In this document: positions 45,230 through 58,500 of the stretch, in pieces
Layout of the letters: the number at the start of each line of letters is the position of its first letter
How positions within the stretch are numbered: the first letter of the stretch is position 1
NCBI GenBank assembly: GCA_963966185.1
Contig: CAWZYM010000266.1
Location: 236,001-300,000 of the forward strand
DNA length: 64,000 nucleotides
Direction of reading: 5' to 3'
Origin: Rhabditoides inermis
Lineage: Eukaryota; Nematoda; Chromadorea; Rhabditida; Rhabditidae
Notes under the pieces: generated by a model
Seen by the model: the letters and a program-made list of their open reading frames with translations, nothing else
The model's database searches: none
Told to the model about the DNA's origin: nothing
Position numbers and translations under genes: made by a program

Positions 45230-46643
45230 GTCATCAAGTGTACTCCTTGCCCGAACTGCACATTGGATTTCGATTACCACGATTCCATAGTGCCAGAAAT
45301 GAATGTGATGTCATGCTTTGCATTTCCTATTCATATTTTCGTCTGCTGGCTTATGATTTGCCAATCTACGAAATCAATGTCAGACTACCGATGGTATCTA
45401 CTAGCTGCGCAGGTAGTTTTATTGAACATCTTTTTTCAATGTGTTCGAAAACTCTAGTATTCAGATTGCAAAAATGCTTTTTGATTTCAACATGACTGTC
45501 GGCTTCATTATAGTAGTGTTCTATCCCGCGCCAGCGGTTCAAATCAAAGGCATTTATCAATACTTGCCTAACAAATATATGGCGTTGGTAAGTCCGAATA
45601 CTTAAAAGCACAGGGGCGTTTGAGTAGTACCAAAGTTTACGCAATGTGCCAAAATCTAAAACTAAGCGCCACTGTCTCTTCAACTATTAACAAGAAGTGT
45701 GTTTTCAAGCTAATCGGTCTGACGGGGACAATTTTCCTGTTCTGTTCCATTTTAAACTTGTATATTCAAATCGCTTGATGGTATGTTTTTTTAAGTTGAA
45801 AGTTGTTTTTCACTGCTGAGTGCAGACACCTACGGATGAGTGGGTTCTTGCAAAAACATTACCATATCATGATACTATTCAACTTCGTCTTGCAAATATC
45901 GACGTTTATCGCGGCCGGAGTTCGCTCTGTCCTCGCACAAACGAGTCTGGACGAGATATTCGAAGGCTGGCACGTATGCGATGTCGACACTGTAGTCCAG
46001 CTGACGGCCCTCTCTCACGTGCCCGGCAATCAAGTCATTCTACTCTTCTCCATGGAAGCCGCGTCGATTCAAGTGAGCCACTCATCCGAACGTCGTCTCA
46101 GTTCGTTGCGGCGTTCTTCGGTCTCGGCGCGCTCAACATCTCGCTCATGTGGATCTGCCTGAGTATCTGTTTCGTTTACATCACCGCTCCCAGCGTCAGC
46201 GCGAAAACGCGACAGCGCAAATACGTCTTCATTCTCGTCGCGCAGGCGAGTTTGTCGCGAAACCGAACACACACGATCCTCCAACAGACATCCCTTCCTA
46301 TGATACTACTTGCCGTTCCGTTCGTAAAAATCATGAACATCTTCGTGCATGACATCTTTCGCACTGTCGAAACCAATCCGATCAGTGAGTCGCTGAATAG
46401 CCTACAAGTAAGCATACCACTAATTCAGACAGCAGCAACTGGATCATGGTGACGGTGGCTGTGCACGGCACGGCGTCTTCTCTCGTCGTCCTGTGTGCGC
46501 ATGCGCCCTACCGACTCGCCGCCGTCTCTCTCGTGCGACGCATGCTCGCCGTACACACCACAGTCTTCCTAGCATCTGAACAACTTTCTCGAGCGATCAC
46601 ACAACGCCGAAACGTACCAAGTGTCGCGTTTATTGTAAAGTGA
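45230..46643 (+). CDS. srh-like: Srh-like serpentine chemoreceptor
   Basis: Exons: about 45,230-45,412, 45,465-45,587, 45,710-45,759, 45,826-46,072, 46,102-46,245, 46,288-46,384 and 46,429-46,643. All phases agree from the first donor to the TGA. Family signs are CPNCTLDF near the N-terminus, a PIHIF TM1, TKSMSDYRWYLLAAQ, then SAKTRQRKYVFILVAQ before a TSLPMILLAVP TM6, and AVHGTASS with PYR at TM7. The initiator exon or ATG is not certain, since the frame lacks an obvious start. Intron 5 has a GC donor (GCGAGT). Intron 2 contains a 90-bp MITE. It follows the Srt gene on the same strand, about 2.5 kb away. Confidence 0.75.
45601..45694. mobile_element. about 90-bp TIR MITE in an Srh-like intron
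   Basis: CTTAAAAGCACAGGGGCGTTT and, inverted, TTGAAGAGACAGTGGCGCTT bracket about 90 bp. These ends match those of the tRNA-bearing elements at 41-312 and 22,415-22,779, but no tRNA-like interior is present. It looks like a minimal derivative of the same family. Confidence 0.5.
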
Positions 46644-46649
46644 ATCAAT

Positions 46650-47728
46650 GTTCTTTTTCGAGTTCGTTTCAATTCGTGACCAAGTTCGAAGTTTTTCTCC
46701 TCAGTTAGTCCAGTTGTCATAAATGTAAAAGAAAAAGTATTTATATAGTTTTCACACTGACAAGCGGTAATTTCGCTAATGCAAGCACATAGTATACATA
46801 TGATAAACATATATAATAATTATGTTTATAATTATGTATCTGGTAACCTCGCTCTCTCACGTCTCAACCCCACTCTCTCACTTTGGCAAAAGATGAACAT
46901 GGATAAACTCTCGTATCGTAATCCTCAATAAGAAGTAACGAAGCAGGTTGACAATTTTTTCATCATTCCGTAATGGATAACAGGATAATGCTGACTTTCT
47001 AAGAAAGAAACTGAATATTGAAACACCGCAGCTCACCCATCTCTGCTATGCTAAAGAATTGATCCTGTTTGCACGTTCACATTCGGCTGCAGTGAGGATG
47101 CTGGAGGAACTCGCGGAAAAGAGCAGCGATTGAAATTCGTGAAGAAGTATGTGGTGATGAACAACGGGCGTAAGAAGGACAAGAAGAGCAGTGTACGCAG
47201 GACAAGTGGAGTACGTGGACTCTTTCCTTGGTCCTAATGCTGTGCATCGATGGCCGATACATCTGCGAGGTTTTCTTTGTTTCAGATGGCAGTTCTTCCC
47301 GCACGTATGTATGTTTTTCAACTAACAAAAATCCCTGTTCCTCAATACAATATTGCCAGACAAATTAACTATCAGAACAAACATTAATAAGTCTATCCAC
47401 CCACATCCACCCAGTAACTACGACAACTAATCTGCAATAATCCGTTGCTTCCTGCGATTGCACTTTCGTAATGAGACATAATATTTATCTTTTTTTAATC
47501 ATCTTTAGTAATCCTCATTCATAACATTGTGACACAAACAGACCAGAAACTACACCATAGATCAATAACTCCTCGTAACAACAAGCGACACTCGATAGCA
47601 CATCAATGAGAACTGAGAGGGACGGGGAAATGAGAACCGATGCGCGCGCAAAGACTGGCAGGGCGTGTGTGTGTGTGTGGGGGGTGGGTGTGACCTGTGA
47701 GAGTGAGCAGAAGGGATGTCAACGCAGA
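46650..47728. other. intergenic; possible unplaced exon
   Basis: A plus-strand basic frame near 47,090-47,240 (FVKKYVVMNNGRKKDKKSSV) has no supporting splice sites. Otherwise this is the 3' flank of the two converging genes. Confidence 0.3.
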
Positions 47729-47729
47729 G

Positions 47730-50364
47730 CTACGCGACCGCATCGCTGCCGCGTATCTGCGGCATCCAGCCTCCAGCCACCGGCCGCTCGTCGCTCCCTC
47801 TCCTTTCGTCCGGACGCCGCCGCGGATCGCGCATCTAAACGGCAACGTTGAGATGTGAACGACTAAAGTTAAAAGGTGGACACACCTGTCGGGGATCGGC
47901 GGGCTTGGGCGCGGCGGCGGCCGCTGTCGTAGCAGCCATCTCCACGGGCGCGGCCGCAATGAGCGACGACACGGCGTCGAACTGACTGGCGAGCACCCTG
48001 TCCAGTCTGGGGTCACTCTTGGGGGCGGCGGCGTGCGAGTCGGCGGCGACAGTCGAGTACACCTTGGGACAGTCCACCTCCACCAGCCGCCACTCGACGA
48101 ACGACTCCCGCTGCGGGCTGGCCGGGCTCTCCTCCGCGCGCGGCTCCTCCTTCACCTCCGCTTTCACCTCGCTCGGCCGGCCGCCCGCAATCTGCGCCAG
48201 CATGGCCGTAATGTTGAACCCGCCGCTCGTCTCGATCGCCGGCTCCTCTTTCTTCACCTCTGCCGGACCGGGCTGGTAGCCGTAGTGCGGCTGCGCAGGC
48301 GCATGTTGCTGCTGCGGGTGGTGGTGGTGGTGTGCGGGGCTGGCATAGCCATTGGGCGAGTAGCTCGGACCGGCGGGAGGAAAGTGCAGGGGATGAGGAT
48401 GGGCGGGAGCGGCGGCAGCAGGGGGCGCAGCCAGCGTCGGCACCACCACTGACGGCGGCGGCAGCGGGTTGCCGGGGATCGGCTCAGCCACCTAAAACAA
48501 TCAATCAAGCACATTCAGAACACAGTGTGTGCCGGTGTGGCGTACCTGCGGGGCGACGATGAGGGGCGGGGCGGCGGCCGGGACGGGAGGGCCGCCGGGC
48601 AGCAGCACTCGCCGGCGCGCAGCCACGTGCTGCTGAACGTGCTGAAACGAGATCGTTCCATCAGCCAGCAAGTCATACCGAACACGCGTCGATTTATCAC
48701 GCCATTCGGCTATACACTGTACGCACCTCCTCCAGGGCGACCATCTTGTCGAACAGCGGTTGGGTGTATTCGCAGAGCGGCACGTGGCTGTAGGGGCAGG
48801 GCTCGCGCGCGCATTGCCCCGTCTGGTGGAACGGCTTGCACGGCCACTCGCCGTGCAGCAGCGGACACGTCAGACCCTGCAACCACACAAGTGTACATGC
48901 GATAAGAGTGTGGGGATACGGTAGCGAGAATAGCAAAACGACAACAATTCAATGATACAAAACACATATAGATAGTCAACAGGCAGCATCGGACACATAG
49001 AGCGATAACTCGAAAACATGCACTCACCTTCTTACAGTATCCGTTCTGGTAGAACTTGCACAGCTCGGGTTTGCGCAGCGAGTCCTCGGCGCGATGCGAG
49101 TACACACAGTGATCGCCGTCGCGACAGTAGCCTGCAAATGAAACGATAAAACCACAAACGGAAATTGCGGCTAGAACCACACTCTAGTCACTAAACTACT
49201 CACCCTCGCGGAAGAACTTGCATATGGTGCGGGCGGTGAGGTGGGGCGGCATGCGTCCGCGGCCGCGGAAGCCGCCTCCACGTCCGCGGAACGGCGGACC
49301 TCCTCTTCCACCCCCGGCAAAGTGCGGCGGGTCGCCAGACGGGCCGCCGTGTCCTCCAGGGGGCGACTGCCGTCCGCGCTTCGCCATCGGGTAGTCGGGG
49401 TAGCCGTCGCCCGCAGGCGCGCCACCAAACGGCGGAGACGGGGTGCGGCGACGCCTACATCACAAATAGTACAACCGAAACAGAAAAGAGCCAAACGGTC
49501 GTCATAGTGTCATACAAATTCAACATGGCACACTCACCTCCTGTCGGGCGCGCCGCGTCCCTCCCTATAGTCTATGTCGTCTCCGAATAGGTTGGGCCCG
49601 TCCATGTGCGCCGGTCCGGGGCCGTGGTCGCGGCCCGTGCGGTAGTCCTGGTCCCGGCCGCCGCTCACTCGGCTCGCCCACGCGTCCGCCGGAGACTCCT
49701 GAACAAGTGACTGATGACGTCACAATCAGAGTATGATTTCCCACTCCTCTCTTTTCAAGTCGCTTGTCGTTTGCCTGTCTTATGGTCTTATCGGAAATCG
49801 TATTCTCCTTTGCTCTTGTATGGTATGTGCTAATCTTCTTCAGGCTTCTCTCACCCACCCTCTTTCGTAACTATGGCATCCATGCTGTTGAAACCTGCGG
49901 TCACCTTGTTGGATGCCCATACCCCATACACTTTTCCAGCAGGTGTTCTCTGTCCCAATCACTTCATTTGTGTGTGTGACATGTCTTCTCGATTCTTCTC
50001 CACCCAGCGTCTTCTTCACCCATCCCCATCTGAAAAACGGCTTGGATGACTGACTGACCGCTGGCTTCTCGATTTCTCCGAAGAACCTCTTGGGTCGGGT
50101 GGCGTTGGGCGGGGGTATGCGGCTTCTCGCCTCTGCGGCGGCGGCGGGGCTCGGCTTGGGTGAATGGGCGGCGGGAGCGGGTGGGGGCGCCGTATCCATC
50201 TCCACTGCAAAAGAAAAAGATGGTGATGAAAAGAGCGCACGCGAATTACACTCACTCTTGGGCTCATCGTCGTCAGTGATCTCGCCCTCCTCGGGCAGCT
50301 CTCCGTCCTCAAAATCGTCGTCCACGGGTTTGTCAAGTGTCGGTGACGTCATCACGTCTACCAT
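47730..50364 (-). CDS. CCCH zinc-finger protein, ZC3H4/ZC3H6 (suppressor of sable) family
   Basis: Nine exons: 50,256-50,364, 50,059-50,204, 49,538-49,698, 49,204-49,454, 49,028-49,131, 48,727-48,876, 48,546-48,641, 47,886-48,491 and 47,730-47,834. They give 575 residues with all phases consistent. The N-terminus is acidic (DDDFEDGELPEEGEITDDDE), as in ZC3H4. A Gly/Arg-rich RGRGGGFRGRGR region precedes three CCCH fingers at about 216-292 (C-X7-C-X5-C-X3-H twice, then C-X8-C-X4-C-X3-H). Pro/Ala/His-rich sequence and repeated DPR motifs (KSDPRL, ADPRQ, RDPRR) follow. In animals this family acts in the nucleus with WDR82 to end non-productive transcription. The final intron is only about 51 bp. 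Confidence 0.85.
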
Positions 50365-51200
50365 AATCCTGGAAAAAAATTATTGCAAAACGCTTTTGTA
50401 CGAAAAATGTGTTTCTGAAAACCACGTGGACAGAAATAAACGGCGGAGCAGTTTCATCATCGGATGGTGGTGCGATAGGAAAGAGCGTGTGTAGTTTGCA
50501 AGAGGATTGGGCATGATAACAGACACAAGTCGCGGCACGTGAATCTCTCTCCCTCTCTCTCGCTATGTGATGGTCACGAGAATAAAAAGATCGAAACACC
50601 CTGACACCTGACATACTCAACAAACCCGAATGTTACTAAAGATAATCTGAAAAGTTATGCAACGATTCGAAATTATTAGAGAGGGCGCGCAGCGCCCTCT
50701 CTTTTGGCTTAGGATAGGGCTCGCGCCAGAATTTTCAAGAAGCGATATCCAAAAATCATGTTAGCAGGAATGCGAACTCATCTAATTTATGTTAGTTAGA
50801 TTCGCACGGTTCCGTAGGCCATATCACTAATTGATGGCATCTTTGTATCTTTTCTCCGAAAGAAGTTATGCGCGATCTCGCGCACCCATGAGGTGAGAGG
50901 CCAGCGTGTGAGTGGGTGGGTGGGTGGGTGGGTGGGTGGATGTCGTGTCCGGTAACGCTGACTCTCTGCCGAAAGCGTACTCTCTCGGCGTTTTCTGCGC
51001 GTGTTCTCCAACTAGCACTTTGAGTGTAGTTCGCCTCGCCGCCGCCAGCGTCTAATTCGCGCCGGGTTTGCGTTGTTTTGGGTTCCCGTCACTCTGGCTA
51101 GCTCTCTCTCCCGGCAGGCGGGCAGGGCGCGCAGAGAAATTAACGACAGAGCTTGGGAATCAGAAACAGAAGAAATTTCTATGAAATTCAACAAAAGCAC
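50365..51200. other. 5' flank of the CCCH gene; GGGT repeat and a hairpin
   Basis: A perfect palindromic stem AGAGAGGGCGC...GCGCCCTCTCT with a 3-nt GCA loop lies at 50,678-50,702. A (GGGT)n tract lies at about 50,910-50,938. The GC-rich block at 51,030-51,130 could be promoter sequence. No gene seen. Confidence 0.5.
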
Positions 51201-51204
51201 ATAT

Positions 51205-51531
51205 ATTATCTGTTAAAAAGTACTTGCGTAAAGATATTAAGTTTGTCTTGACCCAATTCAACAAAAGCGCATGCATAAAACGTTTACAAATACTAACACA
51301 AACCTGCGCATAACGGACAGTGGACACTAACAGATGAAATATAACAATACAAATGAATAACGTCACACGTCCATATTAGAGAGAGAGAGAGAGAGGAGAG
51401 AGAGGAGAGAGAGAGGGGGGAGAGAGGCGCAGGTTTGTGTTAGTATTTGTAAACGTTTTATGCATGCGCTTTTGTTGAATTGGGTCAAGACAAACTTAAT
51501 ATCTTTACGCAAGTACTTTTTAACAGATAAT
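51205..51531. mobile_element. 327-bp foldback MITE with about 100-bp TIRs
   Basis: The left arm ATTATCTGTTAAAAAGTACT to CACAAACCTGCGC is repeated in reverse complement at 51,428-51,531 almost without mismatch. A loop with GA repeats (51,375-51,426) separates the arms. The core CAATTCAACAAAAGC-CATGCATAAAAC also occurs in the foldback part of the 1-kb repeats at 12 and 33 kb, so these belong to one family or superfamily. Confidence 0.85.
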
Positions 51532-51539
51532 GCAATGTT

Positions 51540-53030
51540 GTAATAGGACGTATGAACTTGAATACAATTCGAAAATTTCAATTTATGTGCAACTAACATT
51601 TCTAAACCGAATTTTACAACCTCTATCCTCAACATTCCTGTTGTCTCCAATTCCTCTCAGATGCGAATTCAGGGTCCTATAGCTACCGTAGTCAATGTGG
51701 GCGGGGTTTCTGCGCACGGCCGTTTGACAAACCGGAACTACGGGTGAGCCGCTATTATTACACCGGCACAAATCAGCGGGGAGAACAAGAATATCACATA
51801 TTTAACTATGTTCCACAGTGCTAACAGCACGAATCACATCAAACAACCTTATGATCTACTTCAGTTAGTTATGAAATTTAGCTATATACGTAACTATCGC
51901 AAATACACCTTCGGTTTACAGCATGTGTTTCGCTTGTACATTTGATAGTGACCGGGGTACAACATAAATGTGCGCGTTAGCCATTTCATCGCAAGGCAAG
52001 CCTCCTGTGGCTACAGAATGTGAAGAATGAATGTGCGGGGCAGTGTGGGGGGGGGCTGTGGGGGCCGCGCGCTAACAACCGCGCCTCTCTCACGACACAC
52101 ACTCTCTCGTATCGATTGCCTCGGTGGCTCGCCCGCCGCTCCAATGCAGGCACTAACTCTCGCAAACAACACACCCTCCCTTCTCAGAAGTTCTGCAAAA
52201 TGATAACAAGCTATCGAAAAAATAGATATGCGCAGATATGTAAAACCATTTTGCTTCGTAAACAAACCACTCATTTCATGTCGTTATCACCCTAATCCAG
52301 TTCTACTAGTTTAACAAACAAAAAAACTTACTTTAGGGCCATTACAACATGATTCTCAAAGTGAGGGAACAAAGGAAGCAAAGGAAAAGAGATGAAGGAA
52401 GAAGACTCCGAGAAGCTTAGACGAAGGGGATTTCGCAAGAATCTGTATTTTCGACACCTCGGCCGTTCCCGATTACCAAAATGGATATCGTGATTCCCAT
52501 CACATCCACCTTGGCTGTAATCGCAGTGACGACTGATTTTGTATCTTTCATATAAATCCAATATTAAAAGTATAGAAAATGTCGTCCTTCACTCTGTGGT
52601 GCTGATCGATATAATGAAATGGGCGGAGTCTCCGCGTGACATTCCGCGAGACGGCTAGAGCGGGGCATAGACGCAGAGGAGCTATGATGTTCAAGTGAGT
52701 ACGGTAGTGAGCAGGGCATTTTGCCAAGGCATGTTCCAACTTGCACAAATTTCGACTACTATTTTCTCGTTTGCAATAAGTTACTCGTTTTTTATATATT
52801 TAATTAGAGGCGAATGAAATTACTATGCGAAATTTCACCGCATACGCATGCAAACCGCTGCTGACGTCATATTCCGTGAACAACCACGATCAGCTGTTTT
52901 TTTTTACATTCGTTGACTCACTTCACTTCACTTCACTTCACTCACTATATGGTTATATTGTGCGCGCCCACCAATCCCTGTTGTTATCAGTGATTTCGAC
53001 GAGTACGCGGATGGTTGGGCGGCGTTCAGC
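51540..53030. other. intergenic, no gene seen
   Basis: A short (ACTTC)n repeat lies at 52,917-52,945. The upstream part of the membrane-protein gene's first exon may begin near 52,991, where an open in-frame extension follows TTATCAG. Confidence 0.4.
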
Positions 53031-54344
53031 ATGGAGGTGGATATGAGCTACAACGCCGAGTCCGAGATACTCTCGCGCCTCGGTAGTGAGTTTAAAAATT
53101 TTTTATATCATATTATTTCATATTCAACTTAATCTTGTTAGCATTATCATTAATTGTATTATTGAATCTTCAGTTCTGGACTCGAATGCGCAGTCGCCGC
53201 GGCGCAAGGATTCGCTGCCGGGCGGGAGCTCCGGTCGTGCGGGGGCCGGCGGCCGCAAGAAGCTCAAGACGCGCTCCGAGCGCGACAGGTACGAATCGCT
53301 TCTTTTCTATGTTATTGATTTATCGCTGTCGAGGTTCGTCGACGTGAACATCAACGGCGAGGTGGAGTCAAGCGACAGCGACGGCGACGAGATATTCGAC
53401 AGGGTGAGTCGCGATACGATTGTTCTTGTTCACGCCACTTTGAAGCTTTTTGTTGTTACTAGCGCGGTGAGCCATGGTTCATCTGGAACGCGTTGTTTCG
53501 GTTGCAGAACGCGCTGCTGTCGTCGGCGGCGCGGAAGCGTCAGTCGGCGCGGCTGAGCGAGTCGCCCGCCTGCCGACTCTTCCTCATATGCGTCGCCTTC
53601 TTCGCAACCGTGAGTCTCTCTTGTGACTCACCCGCTTTCCCGTCTCCCACGATGCTTTGTCGGCGAAAAAACTTCAGTCACATGTCACAATGTCACAATT
53701 TTTTGATGTGTATGTGGTATGATATGGAATGGCTGTCAGGGCGTCTCGCTGCACGCCTCTCCGGACGCGTTCTCGGCGGCGCGCGGCGCCTCCCCGCAGA
53801 CGAGCCACCTCGCACTCGCACTCAGCGCGTCCGGCATGCTAGCCGGCTTCTTTGTCGGTCAGTGTATCTTCCGTCTTCCGTCAAATTCATTCCTAAAAGC
53901 CCGTTCATTCCACTGCATGTTTGTCACTCTCGTCCACGTTCAGCCCGCTTGAGTGCTAACTTACACCAGTCTTATTAGGTAGTCAGGACTCTAGGTGGTC
54001 TCGCCGTATCATAATCTTAATCATAATCATTTGATTTGATTCAGCGCGCCACGCGGTGCTGCGTGTCAACTCGATGCTGCTGCTCTTCTCCTCGGTCTCC
54101 TCGCTGGCCGGCCTGGCGTGGCTGCTGCTCGCCGGAGACCTGCCCTTCCTACTCCTCCTAGTGGTCCAAGGAGTGCTCATCGGAGTCGTGCAATACGGTG
54201 CGTGATTCTTCTCTTATTCTCATTCTGTGACTGCGTGATGTTCGCGCATCTCCGTTTTGCGGTTTTCCGTTCACTAGGTTAGCCTATTCCTATTAATCAG
54301 TTCTCTTCGCGTGTATATCCGATAGGTGGTGATTGTCAGGTAGT

Positions 54345-54392
<48 letters not shown>

Positions 54393-55472
54393 TGTGTAGA
54401 TTATGCATTTGGTTTTAGATTGATGGACACTTTCTCACTCGCTGCCGTATCATGGCTAGTCGTTTTTTTCTCCATTGCGAGCAGATTAAATTTCAGACAG
54501 CTTGTAGTCCCGCATCGCACAATGTCATAAAAAAGGGGCTCTTTACAAAATCAGGAACACGGAGCATTATCCGATGTGTTGCACGTATGTGTTTATCCGA
54601 TAGGTGGTGATTGACCGTTAGTCGAGAGCTGCGTGACGGGGACTGGGAGGACGATCGCTGCGTTGCAGTGTGCGTCTCGATCTGGGCGTGTCAGCGTCGC
54701 TCGTCGGTGCGCTGGCTGCTCGCTCTGTTCCTTCTCTCGTCTATCGCCGCCGCCGCCACCCTCACCCTCCCCCGCCACCCACAGGGCAGGCAGTGGATCG
54801 ACCGGGGACGGGAGCTGGGCGGACAGGTGGGTACTGGGAGTGGTCGTCATTCGAATTCCGTTGTTTAATCTTGCTCATGGATCTTAAGCACTTGTCGATA
54901 TTGTTCTAATTGTGAATTGGGTACATTAAAATGACAGTTAGAGAAAAGCGAATGAAATCCACGGGACCTTGGTTTTTCTAATTTTCTTTCATTCTGGTAT
55001 TTCGACGACGACGGCATCAAACAGTTCAAGTTCGAGTGAATGGGTCTATCGGTAATGTGGAAAAATCGATATCAGGGACATATTCGAGTTTCACTCTTTT
55101 TGCCAATAAAAGCTTCCACCGTGTCAACACTGAGTCGCATCATCTTCATATGCGCATCATCTTCATAACTGATAGGATGTTGATAACTGATAACTGACTG
55201 GCCAGGCGGTGTTAAGGGAACGGCCGGCATGGGTCTGATCGTCAGAAAGGAACTCGCAACGCGGTGTTGCAGATGGGTCTGAATGTGCGGCGCGATCGGC
55301 GCTCGATCGCCGGTATGCAGGATGCTCTGGACAGGCTGAACGAGATGCGCGGCGAGGGAGGCAGGGAGGGGGAGGAGGCAGAACAGCCACTGGGTGGACA
55401 CGACGGCAACGACACGGTCTTCGAGGTGGCGGTGAAACCGAAAAAGTGAGTGTGCCATGATCTTGCATTGAC

Positions 55473-55535
<63 letters not shown>

Positions 55536-58500
55536 AGATAGAGATAGATAGATTGTGTTGTTGAGGCCGTCGGTGGCGCAGGGCATCACGGAGGTGAAGA
55601 CGAAGACGGACGAGAACGTCGAGGAGCGCAAGAAGGTCGAGCTGGAGGTGGGCTTTCAGAGTGTTATAGTCTTGTTTATTGAGTCTAGAGCCTCATTAGC
55701 GTCTTATTTTAGTATGTGAATCTTGAATAATGAGTATTGTTGTACAGTTCTTTTATTCTTATATTAGTAATTAGTATTTCAGTCTAGACCTGACATTGCC
55801 GAATGAGTCTTCTGACTGATCTAGTGTGAAAGGACTTGCTGTTAGTTTTTGTTCATCACAATCCACAGTCGTTGAGCTTCAGAGATCAGAGTGCAGGTAA
55901 TCACGAGATGAGAGATGTGGTGTGTAGTGTTTGTGAAACGTATGTGACCGACGTTGGTGAACCGTCTAATGGCTAATGTTTTTTTTGTGCGGCAAACTTA
56001 TTCGATTGCGGTAATGTGGTTTGAGCTCGTTTTGTTTCTAGCAACTGGAAGAGGAGAAGATGAAGGCGTACGCGAATGCGACGCTGGCGCCCGGAGGGAA
56101 CGAGACGGCGGTAGACGGAGGAGGGGAGGAGACCAAGGAGGAGACGACGAGTACAACAACTACTACTAGTACTAGTACAACGACGACCACTACTACTACT
56201 ACTTCACCCACAACCACCACAACCACCCCGGCTACTGTGCGCAAAGAGGAGAGGAGAGAGACGACGACGCTGCCCGTCCAGTGAGTGTTTCCCCCATATT
56301 GGTTTGTGCGAATAGTTACGTTCTCAGTCAGAGCTTTCGAATAATGTCTTTATGCATGGCTGTGAATCGTTGTGGAGCGTTTCTCGGAGACGTGTGATGG
56401 ACTGGTTTCAGGTGGGCGTACCACCGCGACGCGTCGTCGTCGCTGGCGGCGTCGGTGCTGCTCTCAGCCTGCGCCCTCTTCTTCCTCCTCTCGCTCGCCC
56501 TCTGCTGCGTCTCCTTCCAGTGCGGCGCCGATCCGAGAATGGCCAAGGTCGGCCGGCATTGACTTTCGACATAGATGATGGATTCGTTGGCTCTTTGCGT
56601 TCGCACACGTGCATTGTTCGCGCGATTGCGTTTCTTGTCGGGATCGAACCGATTTTGGTGTTACAGACGCGGCGAGATTTGGCGATTCTCTATGAGGGGC
56701 GATTACATTGTGCTTGTGTGTTTTTCTTGTATTCTCTGTTTCTCTAATTTCTCTTTCTCTGTTTCTCTCTCTCCCCCTTTCTTTCTCTCTTTCTCTCTTT
56801 CTCTCTTTCTCTCTTTCTCTCTTTCTCTCTTTCTCTCTTTCTCGACATGGGAAGGGGGGAACAGGTTGTCAGAATGCAGTTCGTGCATTTCTTGCAGAGT
56901 CGGTGCGTGTAGGTAGCTCATGTGTATGACAGACGCGAAAGAACTGAATCATCATCGAGGCGGGTGCAGGGGCTGACACGGGGACACGAATCCGTAAAGT
57001 AGGGAACGATGTTGTTATTGAATATGTTCAAGTTCAACTGAGTGACAACTGTAAAAAAATATATATTAAGGATGAGGATTAGAGAATAGTTACCGACGAG
57101 TAGTCATCACATGCGTAGGAGTCTTGCTCGCATCTATGATGAGTGAATGATGTTCAGCCGATGTAGCAACGGTTAGTTCCGACCTTTCGCCTTTATATTA
57201 TTACCGGGGAAAGCGTTATCTTGAGCGTGGGCGATTAAATGCGTTGGATCGTTGAATCACGATGAACATGAGCGGAATGAGGCTCTGAATGAGGTGCAAC
57301 ACTCACATCTCACTTGATTATCATCACGAGTCTTGCTCGCATATATCCGCGCCGTTTCAGTTGTCGGATGGCGGTTCGTTGACGCGCGGCTGTCGCCTCC
57401 GCCTGGCCGTCTTCCTCCTGGTGTGCGGCGCGGGCGAGGCGCTGCTCGACTCTGCCGCCGCCGACGCCTCCGTCATGGCCGAGTGGCGCGCCTCCGAGGC
57501 GCTCTGGTGGGGCGCCGCCCTCATCGCGTGAGTGCCATGTCGGTTGTTGCTGTTTCCGTATTGTGGTGTTCTGAAGTTGGGCGTGAACACATGCTTGTTG
57601 ATGGGCGTTGTGCCATATCGAATATCGAGAACGCCCGAGGCGTTTCTCGTTTCTGTTCGTGTTCGTGGGATTCGAGGTGGAGATCATTTTCACTGACCAC
57701 CTTGAGTAGGGGTCCCGTGTCCCGTACACCCGTACGATGAATGAGTATTTTTTCTAGTCACGTCTGTAGTCAAATGTATAACTATACCGGGAAGAGACTG
57801 TCCGTTGCAGCGGCCCGGTGCTGGTCTCGTTCTCGTCTGCCTACACTCTGCTCATGGCGTCCCTCGTCGGCTCCCTCCTCCTCCTCCTCCTCTCCTCCTC
57901 CCACCTCATCGCCTCCCTCCTCGTCGCTGCCCTGCCACTCATCCGAGTTGTCGTCGTGAGTCGAGTCTACATGTTTGTTGATTATTGCGACGCGTTTGAT
58001 ACGTTTCAGTGGATTGGGTCTTGTATATTTTAGTACAGTAGCAGTCAGTCAACGAAACAGCTATGCGAACAGCTGTTCGCGGGCAAAAATTTGGTCTAAG
58101 GCGTTTCAAAGCATGTTTCGCAGCCGTTTTAGAAGGCGGTTTGGAAGGGGATTCTCGAAGAGACTTACCGCACGTTGTAGGTGTGCCTCGTGGACTCGTC
58201 TCTGCAGCCGCGTCCCGCCCTGGCCGTGTCCTCTCTGCTGGTTCCGAGCACCGTGGGTCGGGTGCTGGTGGGAGGGATGGGAGTGGCGGGCATGCTGGGC
58301 AGCGACGACAGGGTCGGACCCGGCGTCGTCCTAGCCGCGGTGAGTTGGGGGAGAGGGGGGGGGCAGGCGTCGTCTCTGGGGGGATGGTAGTGTTGGAAAG
58401 TGTGCGATCACTGCTCTTATTCCAGCTGCTCGTGTGTCTCGTGTGCCTGGTGGTTGTGTCTCGCAGCGCCGGCAAGGCGATGCGGCTCAAGGAGATCCAC

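Noticed and set aside
48019..48562. Plus-strand frames over the CCCH gene
   Set aside because: They are shadows of the GC-rich minus-strand exons, which join in phase and encode three CCCH fingers.
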